Program-made: the position numbers and the translations under genes | Assembly (NCBI GenBank): GCA_036825155.1 | Contig: DAISYU010000004.1 | Location: forward strand, 1-64,000 | Source of the DNA: DSAD01 sp036825155 | GTDB taxonomy: Bacteria > Desulfobacterota > Desulfomonilia > UBA1062 | Direction of reading: 5' to 3' | DNA length: 64,000 nucleotides | In this document: piece after piece, positions 44,158-52,777 of the stretch | Layout of the letters: every line of letters begins with the position of its first letter | Numbering within the stretch: the first letter of the stretch is position 1 | Notes under the pieces: model-generated | What the model was told of the DNA's origin: nothing | The model's database searches: none | What the model saw: only the letters and a program-made list of their open reading frames with translations

Positions 44158-44550
44158 ATGGCAGAACGGACATATGCCACTGGAAGAAGGAAAAATGCTA
44201 CCGCCCGGGTATGGTTGCTGCCCGGCACCGGAGAATTCACGGTAAACGGTAAGCCCATGAATGAGTACTTTGACAGAGAAACACTGAAGATGTCAGCAAT
44301 GCAGCCTTTTGATGTAACCGAGACCAGGGGGCAGTTTGATATCCTTGCCACCGTCAGCGGCGGGGGCATTTCTGGCCAGGCAGGGGCTCTCCGTCATGGC
44401 ATATCAAGGGCCCTGGCTGAATTCGACGTCGAAAAATACCGGCCCAAACTCAAATCTGCAGGATTCCTCACCCGAGATCCAAGGATGGTGGAGAGGAAAA
44501 AATTCGGGCTTCACAAGGCACGTAAACGACCTCAGTTCTCCAAGAGGTAA
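44158..44550 (+). CDS. rpsI: 30S ribosomal protein S9
   Basis: The 130-residue protein has the S9 landmarks YATGRRKNATARVWLLPGTG, VSGGGISGQAGALRHGISRAL and the C-terminal tail KKFGLHKARKRPQFSKR that reaches the P site. GAGAGGATATTT is the ribosome-binding site. argC follows after six bases, a frequent arrangement in deltaproteobacteria. Confidence 0.97.
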   Translation: MAERTYATGRRKNATARVWLLPGTGEFTVNGKPMNEYFDRETLKMSAMQPFDVTETRGQFDILATVSGGGISGQAGALRHGISRALAEFDVEKYRPKLKSAGFLTRDPRMVERKKFGLHKARKRPQFSKR

Positions 44551-44556
44551 TCACCA

Positions 44557-45588
44557 TTGTCTCTATCAGTAGGTATCCTGGGCGCCACAGGGTATACCGG
44601 TGCAGAGCTCATCAGACTTTTACAGAATCATGAGCATGCCAGGATAACCTACTGTTCATCCCGCCAGTATAACGGAAAGAACATTTCTGAAGTTCTCGGG
44701 TTTCTCCAGGGGTGCGCCGATTATGAACTGGAGGAATTTGACGCAGGATCGATAAAAAACCGGTGTGATGTTGTCTTTTCCTGTCTACCCCATGGCCTCA
44801 GCATGGGTTTCATCGCGGATCTCCTCGACTCGGTAAAGGTCGTTGACCTGAGTGCGGATTTCAGAATCCATGACGAGCAGGTCTACACGAAATGGTATAC
44901 TAAGCACAGCTGTGCCGGGCTCTTGAGCTCTGCCGCCTACGGACTGTGCGAGATCTACCGGGACACGATCAGGGATGCTTCACTTGTGGCAAACCCGGGC
45001 TGTTATCCCACCAGCGTTCTCCTTCCGCTGATCCCTCTGTTGAAGGAAGGATTGATCAGTCCCGAAGGAATCATCGTCGACAGCAAGAGCGGCGTTTCCG
45101 GGGCTGGAAGGGGGTTGAGCCTCACCACCCATATCTGTGAATCGGGCGAGAGTTTTTCCGCTTACAAGGTGGGCAGATCTCACCGTCATATCCCTGAGAT
45201 CGAACAGGAACTGTCTCTGGCAGCCACCAAGCCGGTAACCATTGAGTTCACCCCTCATCTGATCCCCATTTCCCGGGGCATGCTCTCAACGATCTACGTG
45301 AGGACAGAGCAGAACGAACAAACCCTGAAGGAGTGTCTGGACGCCTTTTATAACGATTCCCCGTTTGTCCACATTCTTCAGAGCGGGTTCCCTTCCACCA
45401 AGGACGTGAGGGCCACGAACAGATGCATCATAGGGCTGGCCAGGAATGAAACAACTTCAATGGCCGTCATCGTGAGTGTAATCGACAACCTCACCAAGGG
45501 GGCAAGCGGCCAGGCAGTTCAGAACATGAACATCATGTTCGGCCTGAAAGAGACCGCCGGCCTTGACTCCATCCCGGTATTCCCGTAA
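44557..45588 (+). CDS. argC: N-acetyl-gamma-glutamyl-phosphate reductase
   Basis: The 343-residue enzyme reduces N-acetylglutamyl phosphate in arginine synthesis. It has the NADP motif GATGYTGAEL, the catalytic Cys in NPGCYPTSV and the His in HRHIPEIEQEL. The start is TTG with AGAGG upstream inside the rpsI end. Length is normal. An AACAGGATA/TATCCTGTT hairpin follows at 45629. Confidence 0.94.
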   Translation: MSLSVGILGATGYTGAELIRLLQNHEHARITYCSSRQYNGKNISEVLGFLQGCADYELEEFDAGSIKNRCDVVFSCLPHGLSMGFIADLLDSVKVVDLSADFRIHDEQVYTKWYTKHSCAGLLSSAAYGLCEIYRDTIRDASLVANPGCYPTSVLLPLIPLLKEGLISPEGIIVDSKSGVSGAGRGLSLTTHICESGESFSAYKVGRSHRHIPEIEQELSLAATKPVTIEFTPHLIPISRGMLSTIYVRTEQNEQTLKECLDAFYNDSPFVHILQSGFPSTKDVRATNRCIIGLARNETTSMAVIVSVIDNLTKGASGQAVQNMNIMFGLKETAGLDSIPVFP

Positions 45589-45628
45589 TTTACGTCTACA
45601 AGATACAGGGGTTAAGGGTACAAGGGTA

Positions 45629-45655
45629 AACAGGATACGAATTTTTTATCCTGTT
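45629..45655. terminator. Weak hairpin after argC
   Basis: AACAGGATA pairs with TATCCTGTT over 9 bp with a nine-base AT-rich loop. A T-rich stretch occurs in the loop and about 18 bases later, not directly after the stem. It could end the rplM-rpsI-argC transcript, but the form is poor. Confidence 0.35.
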
Positions 45656-45754
45656 ATGTAGCTGATGTTCTTTTTATCATAGTGATGCATTCTCCTGCTT
45701 GATTTTCAACCTTAGACCACATACCCGATCCCCCGGTTATAAAGGAGGTCAGTC

Positions 45755-46579
45755 ATGACAGGCCCCATTCGGAAATCCGTCATTGCAGGGAGCTGGTACC
45801 CGGGTCATCCTGAAACACTCACGGATGATATCTCTACGTATATGCAAGAGGCGTCCATCCCCGATATAGGTCGAAAGCCCGCAGCCATCATCAGCCCCCA
45901 TGCAGGCTACATATATTCCGGCCCGGTCGCTGCATATGCCTACAAGACTCTGTTGGGCCATGACTATTCCACTGTTGTGGTGATAAGCCCGTCCCACCGG
46001 GCGTACTTTCCGTTTGTTTCGGTATGGTCGAAAGGCGGTTTCGAGACCCCGCTCGGGATTATTGATGTGGACGAAGCCCTGTGCGATAAAATCCTCAAAA
46101 CCACCGGCACCATAAAGGACGATCAGCGTGCACACACAGCAGAGCATGCCCTCGAGATCCAGTTGCCGTTTCTGCAGACGGTCCTTGGATCATTCTCTCT
46201 CTGCCCGCTCATTATGGGCCAGCAGGATTACCCTCTGTGTGAGGCCCTGGCAGGCACCCTGGCAAAGGAAATTGACAATCCCGACGATGTTCTGCTGGTG
46301 GCGAGCTCCGACCTGTCTCATTTCCATTCGTCAAAGAAGGCAGAGCTCATGGATTCCAAGGTGGCCCGCAGGATTGAAGATTTTGATGCAGCAGGATTGA
46401 GCAGGGACCTGGAGGGATCACAAAGCGAGGCATGCGGAGGCGGCCCCATTGTGACTGCCCTGCTCTATGCCAAGACCATCGGCAGGACTTCCACCAAGGT
46501 GCTGCGCTATGCCCACTCCGGACATATAACCGGGGACAATGCATCGGTTGTGGGGTATCTCGCAGCAGTGATCTATTAA
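45755..46579 (+). CDS. amrB: Memo-like protein (AmmeMemoRadiSam system protein B)
   Basis: The 274-residue protein follows the Memo family: ISPHAGYIYSGPVAAYAYK, VVISPSHRAYF, AEHALEIQLPFLQ, SSDLSHFH and an ending with GGGPIVTALLYA and YAHSGHITGD. These carry the His, Asp and Cys of the putative metal site seen in dioxygenase-like proteins. Bacterial copies are often beside AMMECR1 and radical-SAM genes, which are absent here. AAAGGAGGTCAGTC precedes the ATG. The reaction is unknown. Confidence 0.88.
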   Translation: MTGPIRKSVIAGSWYPGHPETLTDDISTYMQEASIPDIGRKPAAIISPHAGYIYSGPVAAYAYKTLLGHDYSTVVVISPSHRAYFPFVSVWSKGGFETPLGIIDVDEALCDKILKTTGTIKDDQRAHTAEHALEIQLPFLQTVLGSFSLCPLIMGQQDYPLCEALAGTLAKEIDNPDDVLLVASSDLSHFHSSKKAELMDSKVARRIEDFDAAGLSRDLEGSQSEACGGGPIVTALLYAKTIGRTSTKVLRYAHSGHITGDNASVVGYLAAVIY

Positions 46580-47027
46580 AGGCTGTATACAGCACCTTTT
46601 TGATCTTTTTCATCGGACTTTTCGATTTTGTATGCCTTGATCAAGATTTTGCACGTTTCCCTGTTCCAGGATGGCTATATTATCAAAACCAATACCCAAG
46701 ATCTGCTTTCCATCCTGTGGCGGAGAAAATGCTGCCTTGAACTCTCAGCTTCCGTATCACCGGGACATTCCTGACAAGTAATGAAACGGCTTATTTTTCC
46801 TGTCGATATTGGATCTAACTGCCACAATCAGCTTGACATTCCTTCAGGTACCCTTCAATATGGATCAAAAGGGCATCAACAAGATATTTTATTTATTTTT
46901 TTAACGAGAGGGGCATATCACTTCGCGCCTGAAAAAAGAATCTTTCATACCACTACTGCACCCCTAATGGCGGAGCTTTCTAAAGATCCCCGCAGCTGAT
47001 TGTAATACAATTTACCTTTAAATTATA
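46580..47027. promoter_or_regulatory. Non-coding region before the T6SS locus, with a weak promoter candidate
   Basis: No believable gene in 448 bases. On the plus strand TTGACA at 46833-46838 is 17 bp from CAATAT (46856-46861, 3 of 6), followed by an AT-rich run near 46885. A perfect TATAAT at 47024-47029 overlaps the first start codon, so it would need a leaderless or later start. I see no -24/-12 sigma-54 promoter here, although the regulator encoded at 1937 is of that class. Confidence 0.35.
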
Positions 47028-49349
47028 ATGGTTATGGCATCTTTACTTCCCTATATAAAGCCTTCTAGAGCTATATCACGACTCCACATCCCCTGTATTT
47101 CCCAAGAGACCATTGCCGGAGGAGCACTGCATTTCCCGTTCATCCTCATCAGCGAGTCATCTCAATTGACGCGAATCATTCAGGCTCAGATCGAAAGCGA
47201 CCATGGTAGCCCCGTAAAACATGTTTTCCTCCTGCTCGACAAAGACACCTATCTGCTCGGTGATGATAAGAGCAGCGCCCTGAACAACGAGACGGTGGAG
47301 CGCTGCTGGCAAAAGGCATATGAGAGTTACCGCGCAGATGGCTCCGCTATACTCCTGGCGGACCAGATCGGCGAAGACGGCCATATACGGCGGTTCCAAC
47401 CGCTCTTCTACTGTCAGTCCCGGGATACCTTCTTCCACCCCCCCTGCCCACACTGCGGGAACCCCCTTACGCTCTGCACGGATGACGACCTGCTGATTTC
47501 CTGCGGTCTTCAGGCATATTCACATTCTTTGCGACGCTACCTGTATTGCCGGGAGTGTCTGGACACTACCGGGCGATCTGAGTTCTATGCATCTTCGCCT
47601 GATACCACCGACCCGGCGTCCGTAAAAGATCTTCATCACATGATAACCGGCTTCGGCTCCCTGAACGAGGCTGAAGGCCAGGAGTTCCCCTGCCCGGCGT
47701 GCCCGCTGAAGGGTGAGTGTTACGGGGAGCAGGATCTGGCGCTTACAAGAATCGTCCCCTTTTCCTTTTACCCGTTTCACCTGCTCATCCTCGAATCCGC
47801 ATCCATTAATGCAATTGACTTCCTGGCCATGCTCGGTGGAGCATCATTCGAGGAACTCCGTGACAGGCTCGAGACAAACAGACTCTTCGGGAGGATTCCC
47901 TGCATCGAAAACGTTGCCCTTCGTGCTGCAAAATTTTCTCCGTTCCTCTTTGAAAACGAGGATCGTTTTTTCCTCGAGATCCTGTATCTAAAACTGTCAT
48001 TCCTGGGGCAACTCGCCCGCATCGTTTTTTCGGACACCTCTTCCTTGTGGAACACCCCGCAAGATATCTGCCTCGACAGGGTCTGGATCAACCTCTCACA
48101 CCAGGAGAGCCTCCTGCCCTTCTTCTGGAATTTTCAGGCGAGCCTGACGGATATCGGCACAGCAGCGCTCGATCATCAACCCATTACACCTCCGCTGTCC
48201 AGCAACTATGCCCTCGGCATCCTGTGGTTTCACGGACTCCTGGAGAATCAGGCCCTTCAAGCAAAGGATATAACGACCATACTGGCAAAAGGCCTGCAAC
48301 GACACGATGCGCTTACCACGACCTTTGACGAGTCGGTGGTGATGGATGAGTATCCTCACCTGTTAGGCCCGGAGAATATCTTCTGGAATTCTCATGGAAA
48401 ATCCCTGCCGGAAGAATGGTCCTGCCTGTGGCAAGACGCCCTTGGCCTGGGTTGGGCCTTATTGAAGAGCTCTGTTTCCGGTGAGTCCCGATTATCAGAA
48501 GAAGATTTCTGGAAGGCCTTCGAGAATCTCCGGGAAGAGATCAGGAACACCCTGTTCCAACCGGGGCCGGCCCGTGCCAAGCAAGAGGTAGGTGCGTCCG
48601 TCAATATTGCCCTCTCCGGGATCCTCCAGCAGATTCTTTCAAAATGGTCTGCACAGCCGCAACACCGGGAAGACACTCTCGAGGAGACGGTGGTGCTCTC
48701 AGAGGATGCGATGGCTCATACCCAATCAGGCCAGGCATTCGAGGGTGAACTGGAAGAAACACGCATTGTCCAGACAGGTCAGCAATCGCCTGAAACGGAT
48801 CCCGGCACAGGATACTCAGAAGATGGGGATGTGCTGGAGACCGTTATCCTCTCCGGCGATGATGTCCCTGCTCTCCATCCGCAGAAGATCGATGACGATA
48901 TTCCTGAGACCGTCATGATGAAGCCGGATGAGATTGTCCCAGATATACACAGTCCTGAGCCTCAACCGCCGGTCCCTGACTCAGGCTCACACGGGACTCC
49001 CGGCGGGATTGAAGACGATCTGGAAGAAACGATACTCCTGAGGCCTGAACATGAAAGCGTCCTGGTCAGTACAAGATCAGGAAACGACACTGCACACAGC
49101 AGTGAACCTGTTCAGCCACCATCACCTCAGGAACAGGGAATCCCGCAAGATCCCGGCCAGGATGACGATTTTGCCGAGACTATAATTCTCGGCAGCGATG
49201 CCGGTGATGCGAGAGGTACCCTGAATCAGAATCAAGAGGCAGGCCAACCTTCAGACACATCCGATCGTGGTGATACGCCGGGCAGTACCGATGAAGAGGA
49301 CTTCCTGGCTGAAACGATCATCCTCAAGCCTGACAATGACAAAGGATAG
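47028..49349 (+). CDS. T6SS-linked Cys-cluster protein with seven E-T-x-x-(L/V/M) tail repeats
   Basis: The 773-residue protein matches no family I know. Residues 130-235 hold a zinc-ribbon-like set (C140, C143, C174, C177) and a second Cys group (C222, C225, C231). Residues about 240-535 are helical and hydrophobic-rich, with no membrane helix evident. From 535 the tail is acidic and Pro-rich and carries seven spaced motifs with Thr at 554, 578, 605, 628, 668, 718 and 763. Each is E/D-rich followed by E-T-x-x-(L/V/M), such as EETVVL and AETIIL. These fit FHA phosphothreonine ligands. It leads the T6SS genes, four bases before the next. No Shine-Dalgarno is clear; ATG at 47034 is an alternative start. 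Confidence 0.8.
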   Translation: MVMASLLPYIKPSRAISRLHIPCISQETIAGGALHFPFILISESSQLTRIIQAQIESDHGSPVKHVFLLLDKDTYLLGDDKSSALNNETVERCWQKAYESYRADGSAILLADQIGEDGHIRRFQPLFYCQSRDTFFHPPCPHCGNPLTLCTDDDLLISCGLQAYSHSLRRYLYCRECLDTTGRSEFYASSPDTTDPASVKDLHHMITGFGSLNEAEGQEFPCPACPLKGECYGEQDLALTRIVPFSFYPFHLLILESASINAIDFLAMLGGASFEELRDRLETNRLFGRIPCIENVALRAAKFSPFLFENEDRFFLEILYLKLSFLGQLARIVFSDTSSLWNTPQDICLDRVWINLSHQESLLPFFWNFQASLTDIGTAALDHQPITPPLSSNYALGILWFHGLLENQALQAKDITTILAKGLQRHDALTTTFDESVVMDEYPHLLGPENIFWNSHGKSLPEEWSCLWQDALGLGWALLKSSVSGESRLSEEDFWKAFENLREEIRNTLFQPGPARAKQEVGASVNIALSGILQQILSKWSAQPQHREDTLEETVVLSEDAMAHTQSGQAFEGELEETRIVQTGQQSPETDPGTGYSEDGDVLETVILSGDDVPALHPQKIDDDIPETVMMKPDEIVPDIHSPEPQPPVPDSGSHGTPGGIEDDLEETILLRPEHESVLVSTRSGNDTAHSSEPVQPPSPQEQGIPQDPGQDDDFAETIILGSDAGDARGTLNQNQEAGQPSDTSDRGDTPGSTDEEDFLAETIILKPDNDKG

Positions 49350-49352
49350 ACC

Positions 49353-50063
49353 GTGATGTCCGTCGAGAAGCTTATTGAAGGGATCTCCAGAATCTATGCA
49401 TCATCGCCCAAGGATGCTTCACGCGCCATTGAAGACTACCTGGCTGCTGAACTCAAAGACCTGCCTCTGAAGCAGCGGATATCGACAGTGCATGAACTCA
49501 CCACCAGATTCCTGCCGGCATCTGATACCGTTCAATCGGAAAAAGAACTCATCGGCCGTGTGGTACAGCTCGTCCTGGGACGAACTGCAGGAAGGGAAAA
49601 TCTTACTTCTCCTGAGATCCTTGAAAGGCTTGCGCTCTCATTGAACACCGTCTTCGATATTGTCAATGAGTTGCTCGGCGTTATCAACACCACATTTGCA
49701 ACATGCCGGGACGGTAATGAGACCATCCGGCAGGTCATTGGAGAAAATCTGGAGGGAGAGAGCCCTTATCAACCGTTGGAGGAACACCTCGGCCAGATCA
49801 AGAAGGCCTTTCTCGTCACACAGCAGGCCTTTAAGATCGCTGCATCCTCTTCGGCGGAAAAAATCCTCACCGAGCTGGACCCGCAGAACATCTCATCGAA
49901 AACCGGCGGCTCGCTGATGTTTGGCCCCCTGAAAAAGGCGGAATCCTTTGAGGTGTACGAGCAAACCTTCCAAAAGTTTAAAACGTGGTATGAATCAGGA
50001 CGGTTCATGGATGATTTCCTGAGGGAGTTTGAGAAAAACTGTCAGAAATTATTCGTTGGTTAG
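49353..50063 (+). CDS. T6SS accessory protein resembling the C-terminal part of TagH/Fha
   Basis: The 236-residue cytoplasmic protein is all-helical. Residues about 140-175 (PLEEHLGQIKKAFLVTQQAFKIAASSSAEKILTELDP) resemble the C-terminal domain of T6SS FHA proteins (TagH/Fha1), where this part follows an FHA domain. No FHA domain is present here. The start is GTG at 49353 with AAGGAT upstream; ATG one codon later is possible. With the motif-bearing protein before it, the two look like pieces of a phosphorylation-based T6SS switch. Resemblance was judged by eye. Confidence 0.6.
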   Translation: MMSVEKLIEGISRIYASSPKDASRAIEDYLAAELKDLPLKQRISTVHELTTRFLPASDTVQSEKELIGRVVQLVLGRTAGRENLTSPEILERLALSLNTVFDIVNELLGVINTTFATCRDGNETIRQVIGENLEGESPYQPLEEHLGQIKKAFLVTQQAFKIAASSSAEKILTELDPQNISSKTGGSLMFGPLKKAESFEVYEQTFQKFKTWYESGRFMDDFLREFEKNCQKLFVG

Positions 50064-50177
50064 TATCCAGCCCGGGTAGTTGATGTATGCCGGGCGGTAT
50101 TCCGGACAAGACTGCACTGTGTGTGCGGCAAAAGAACTGCCATTAGCTGCACACGAGGGTACCAAGGAGGTGATATC

Positions 50178-50699
50178 ATGGCAAAAAGGTTTACACTGGG
50201 CATAGTGCTGTTGGCTTTTGTCCTTCCCCTGGTCTGCTCCTGTGCCTCACGCACACCCCCGAGGTGGGAGTATGAACAAGACGCGATAACCATCCATCTC
50301 AATGCCGACAAAAAGTTGAATTTCAGTGACGGCACATCACACACCCTGTCGGTGTGCGTGTACCAGCTGAAGGATCCCAATACCTTCCACCAGCTTTCAG
50401 ACGATCCTGACGGTATATACCAGCTCCTGGATTGCAGTATCTATGATGCCAGCGTGGCGGTTACCAAAAGACTGATCGTCCATCCGGATCAGGCATTGAA
50501 AGTGACACTGGACCGGGCGGAAGGGGCAAAGTATATCGCCGTGGTAGCCGGATATTACACCATAGAGAAAGACAAGATCATCCGTTTTTACAAGATACCG
50601 ACAAAGAAAAAAGGCGTCAGCAGAAAATCCGTTCCAAAGAAGATGGATATCAACCTTGTGCTGGGACCGGAACAGATAGTAACACCCAAGGGAGAATAG
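50178..50699 (+). CDS. tssJ: T6SS lipoprotein TssJ
   Basis: The 173-residue product has a lipoprotein signal peptide (MAKRFTLGIVLLAFVLPLVCSC; Cys at about 22) and a C2-like beta fold with VCVYQLKDPNTFHQL, typical of TssJ. It sits in the outer membrane and holds TssM in the T6SS membrane complex. AAGGAGGTGATATC is an ideal ribosome-binding site for the ATG at 50178; upstream sequence lacks a signal peptide. tssK follows. Confidence 0.92.
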   Translation: MAKRFTLGIVLLAFVLPLVCSCASRTPPRWEYEQDAITIHLNADKKLNFSDGTSHTLSVCVYQLKDPNTFHQLSDDPDGIYQLLDCSIYDASVAVTKRLIVHPDQALKVTLDRAEGAKYIAVVAGYYTIEKDKIIRFYKIPTKKKGVSRKSVPKKMDINLVLGPEQIVTPKGE

Positions 50700-50703
50700 G
50701 TTT

Positions 50704-52089
50704 ATGGAACGACAACTCTTATGGCACCAGGGACTCTTTCTCCAGCCGCAGCATTTTCAGCTCTCCGATCGCTATTATCAATCCCTCCTGACCCCTCTGT
50801 ACCGCTATACCAACCCCCATATGTGGGGTGTTGCGAATATGGAGATCCAGCACACCGCACTGGGGACAAAGAGCTTTCATCTCCTGGCGGGAGAATTCAT
50901 ATTCCCGGATGCGACCTATGTGGTTCTGCCTGAAAATGCGCTCGTCCAAGCGCGTTATTTTGAAGACGAGTGGGTTGAAGGAGGTAAACCATTCACGGTA
51001 TATCTCGGGTTGAGAAAATGGACAAACGCGGGTGAAAATGTGACCGCACTCGCCGCAAAGGAAAACCTCTCAGCGGTGACGACCAGATTCATCGCGCCGG
51101 AAGATCCCGAAGAGGTGCGTGACCTGTACCAGGACGGTCCCTCCGCGCAACTCAAGAGACTGAGTTATGTTCTGAAGATATTCTGGGAAACCGAGAAGGA
51201 CCGTTTCGGGGACTATGAGATTATTCCCATTGCCCAGCTGGAACGAAGCGGCAGCGAGGTCGTCCTTTCCAAGACCTTCATACCCCCGAGCCTTACAATT
51301 TCCGCATCTGTCTTGCTCGAGAAGATTATCCGGGAAATCACCGATCAGGTTTCCGCACGCGGACATCAGCTTGAGGCATACAAGCGCGAACGGGGTATCC
51401 ACAGTGCCGAATTCGGTGCACGCGACATGGTGTACCTGCTTGCCCAAAGGACCCTCAATCGCTATATCCCCTGGCTCATTCACCTGACCGATGAAAAATC
51501 GGTTCATCCCTGGATGGTCTATGGCCTCCTGCGTTCCCTCATCGGTGAACTCTCTTCATTCTCGAATACCATTTCGATAACGGGCGAATCAGCCGATGGA
51601 AAAACCCTGGTGATGGGATACCAGCACAAAAATCTTGGAGAGTGTTTTTCCCGGGCACAGAGCATGATCTCCTCGCTGTTGGACGAGATTACCGCGGGGC
51701 CCGAATATGTGTTCCATCTTGACTATGACGGCACATATTTTTCTGCAGAACTCCCTCCGGCCATATTCGAAGGGAAAAACCGGTTCTATCTTGTTATTGA
51801 GACCGAGCAGGAGGAGAAATCAGTGCTCTCTTCGCTGGAAACAGCAGCAAAACTTTCCTCCAGGGAACAGCTTCCTATCCTGATCGTGAGAGCCCTTCCG
51901 GCCATCACACTGAAACACCTCTCCTCCCCTCCCCAGGAACTCCCCCGCAAGAAAGGAGCCCTGTACTTTCAGATCGACCACCACAGCGATCAGTGGACCA
52001 GCGTGCAAAAAGGGAAAAACCTGGCACTGTTCTGGGATACGGCACCCGAGGATTTATCGGTTGAACTCATGGTAGTAGGGAGAAGTTGA
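50704..52089 (+). CDS. tssK: T6SS baseplate protein TssK
   Basis: The 461-residue protein starts with the TssK signature LLWHQGLFLQPQHFQLSDRYYQ and continues with KSFHLLAGEFIFPDATYV. It links the baseplate to the membrane complex and is found in every T6SS. Length fits the family (about 440-460). It is placed between tssJ and tssL as in many clusters. The ATG follows AATAGG. Confidence 0.95.
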   Translation: MERQLLWHQGLFLQPQHFQLSDRYYQSLLTPLYRYTNPHMWGVANMEIQHTALGTKSFHLLAGEFIFPDATYVVLPENALVQARYFEDEWVEGGKPFTVYLGLRKWTNAGENVTALAAKENLSAVTTRFIAPEDPEEVRDLYQDGPSAQLKRLSYVLKIFWETEKDRFGDYEIIPIAQLERSGSEVVLSKTFIPPSLTISASVLLEKIIREITDQVSARGHQLEAYKRERGIHSAEFGARDMVYLLAQRTLNRYIPWLIHLTDEKSVHPWMVYGLLRSLIGELSSFSNTISITGESADGKTLVMGYQHKNLGECFSRAQSMISSLLDEITAGPEYVFHLDYDGTYFSAELPPAIFEGKNRFYLVIETEQEEKSVLSSLETAAKLSSREQLPILIVRALPAITLKHLSSPPQELPRKKGALYFQIDHHSDQWTSVQKGKNLALFWDTAPEDLSVELMVVGRS

Positions 52090-52091
52090 TC

Positions 52092-52769
52092 ATGCACTTA
52101 AGTGACTGTTTCGTAGAACTCATTGCTTATGTAGTATATTTTCTGAAGACCGTGGCAAAAAAACAGCCCGGCTTTGACCAGGTTCGCTCTGATATCGAAC
52201 GACTGATGAGCCAGAGCCGCAATAGTATTGTCCCGGGCAGTGTGTCCGAAGAAGACTACGACTCGGCACGATTTGCCATCTGCGCCTGGGTTGACGAGGC
52301 CATCATGAACTCTTCATGGAACGACAGCCTTCTCTGGCGGAAAGAACCCCTTCAGCGAGTCTACTATCAGACCACCAACGCAGGGGAGCTCTTTTTCGAC
52401 CGTCTCAATGCCATAGGGGCGCATCAGAAAAACGTGAGGGAGGTATACTACCTGTGCCTGGCAATGGGCTTTAAGGGCCGTTACGGAAATGCTGACGATG
52501 CATATCTGCTGGAACAGCTGAAGACATCCAACCTCAAGGTCCTGCTGGCAAGTTCCGCAGGGATCCCGGCATTGGAGAGAGGAGAGCTGTTTCCCGAGGC
52601 ATATCCTGCTCTCTCGGATGCTGCCCTTCCGGACAGGAAGCCCTCCAGGTTCTCCCTGTTCAACATATCGTGCCTCGGATTGCCCGTGGTACTCTACCTT
52701 GTTCTCTTTATCCTGTACCGGTTCATTCTGCATAATATCGGCGAAACACTCTTAAGTGTAGCGCCTTGA
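52092..52769 (+). CDS. tssL: T6SS membrane protein TssL (DotU-like)
   Basis: The 225-residue protein has a cytoplasmic helical domain (ARFAICAWVDEAIMNSSW; YYLCLAMGFKGRYG) and a single C-terminal membrane helix (about 195-215). This is the short form without a peptidoglycan-binding OmpA domain, so another protein must anchor the complex to the wall. The ATG at 52092 is preceded by GGGAG at nine bases; a TTG at 52086 overlaps the tssK stop but lies too close to that site. Confidence 0.94.
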   Translation: MHLSDCFVELIAYVVYFLKTVAKKQPGFDQVRSDIERLMSQSRNSIVPGSVSEEDYDSARFAICAWVDEAIMNSSWNDSLLWRKEPLQRVYYQTTNAGELFFDRLNAIGAHQKNVREVYYLCLAMGFKGRYGNADDAYLLEQLKTSNLKVLLASSAGIPALERGELFPEAYPALSDAALPDRKPSRFSLFNISCLGLPVVLYLVLFILYRFILHNIGETLLSVAP

Positions 52770-52777
52770 GGATACCC

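Noticed and set aside
46781..46999. 72-codon plus-strand frame before the T6SS genes
   Set aside because: No ribosome-binding site and no recognisable motif; the composition looks like the surrounding non-coding DNA.
47000..47029. TTGTAA with TATAAT as T6SS promoter
   Set aside because: The -10 overlaps the start codon of the gene, so transcription would begin inside the coding region.
50064..50177. GCCCGG/CCGGGC inverted repeat before tssJ
   Set aside because: Only 6 bp with a long loop and no T-tract; too weak to call.
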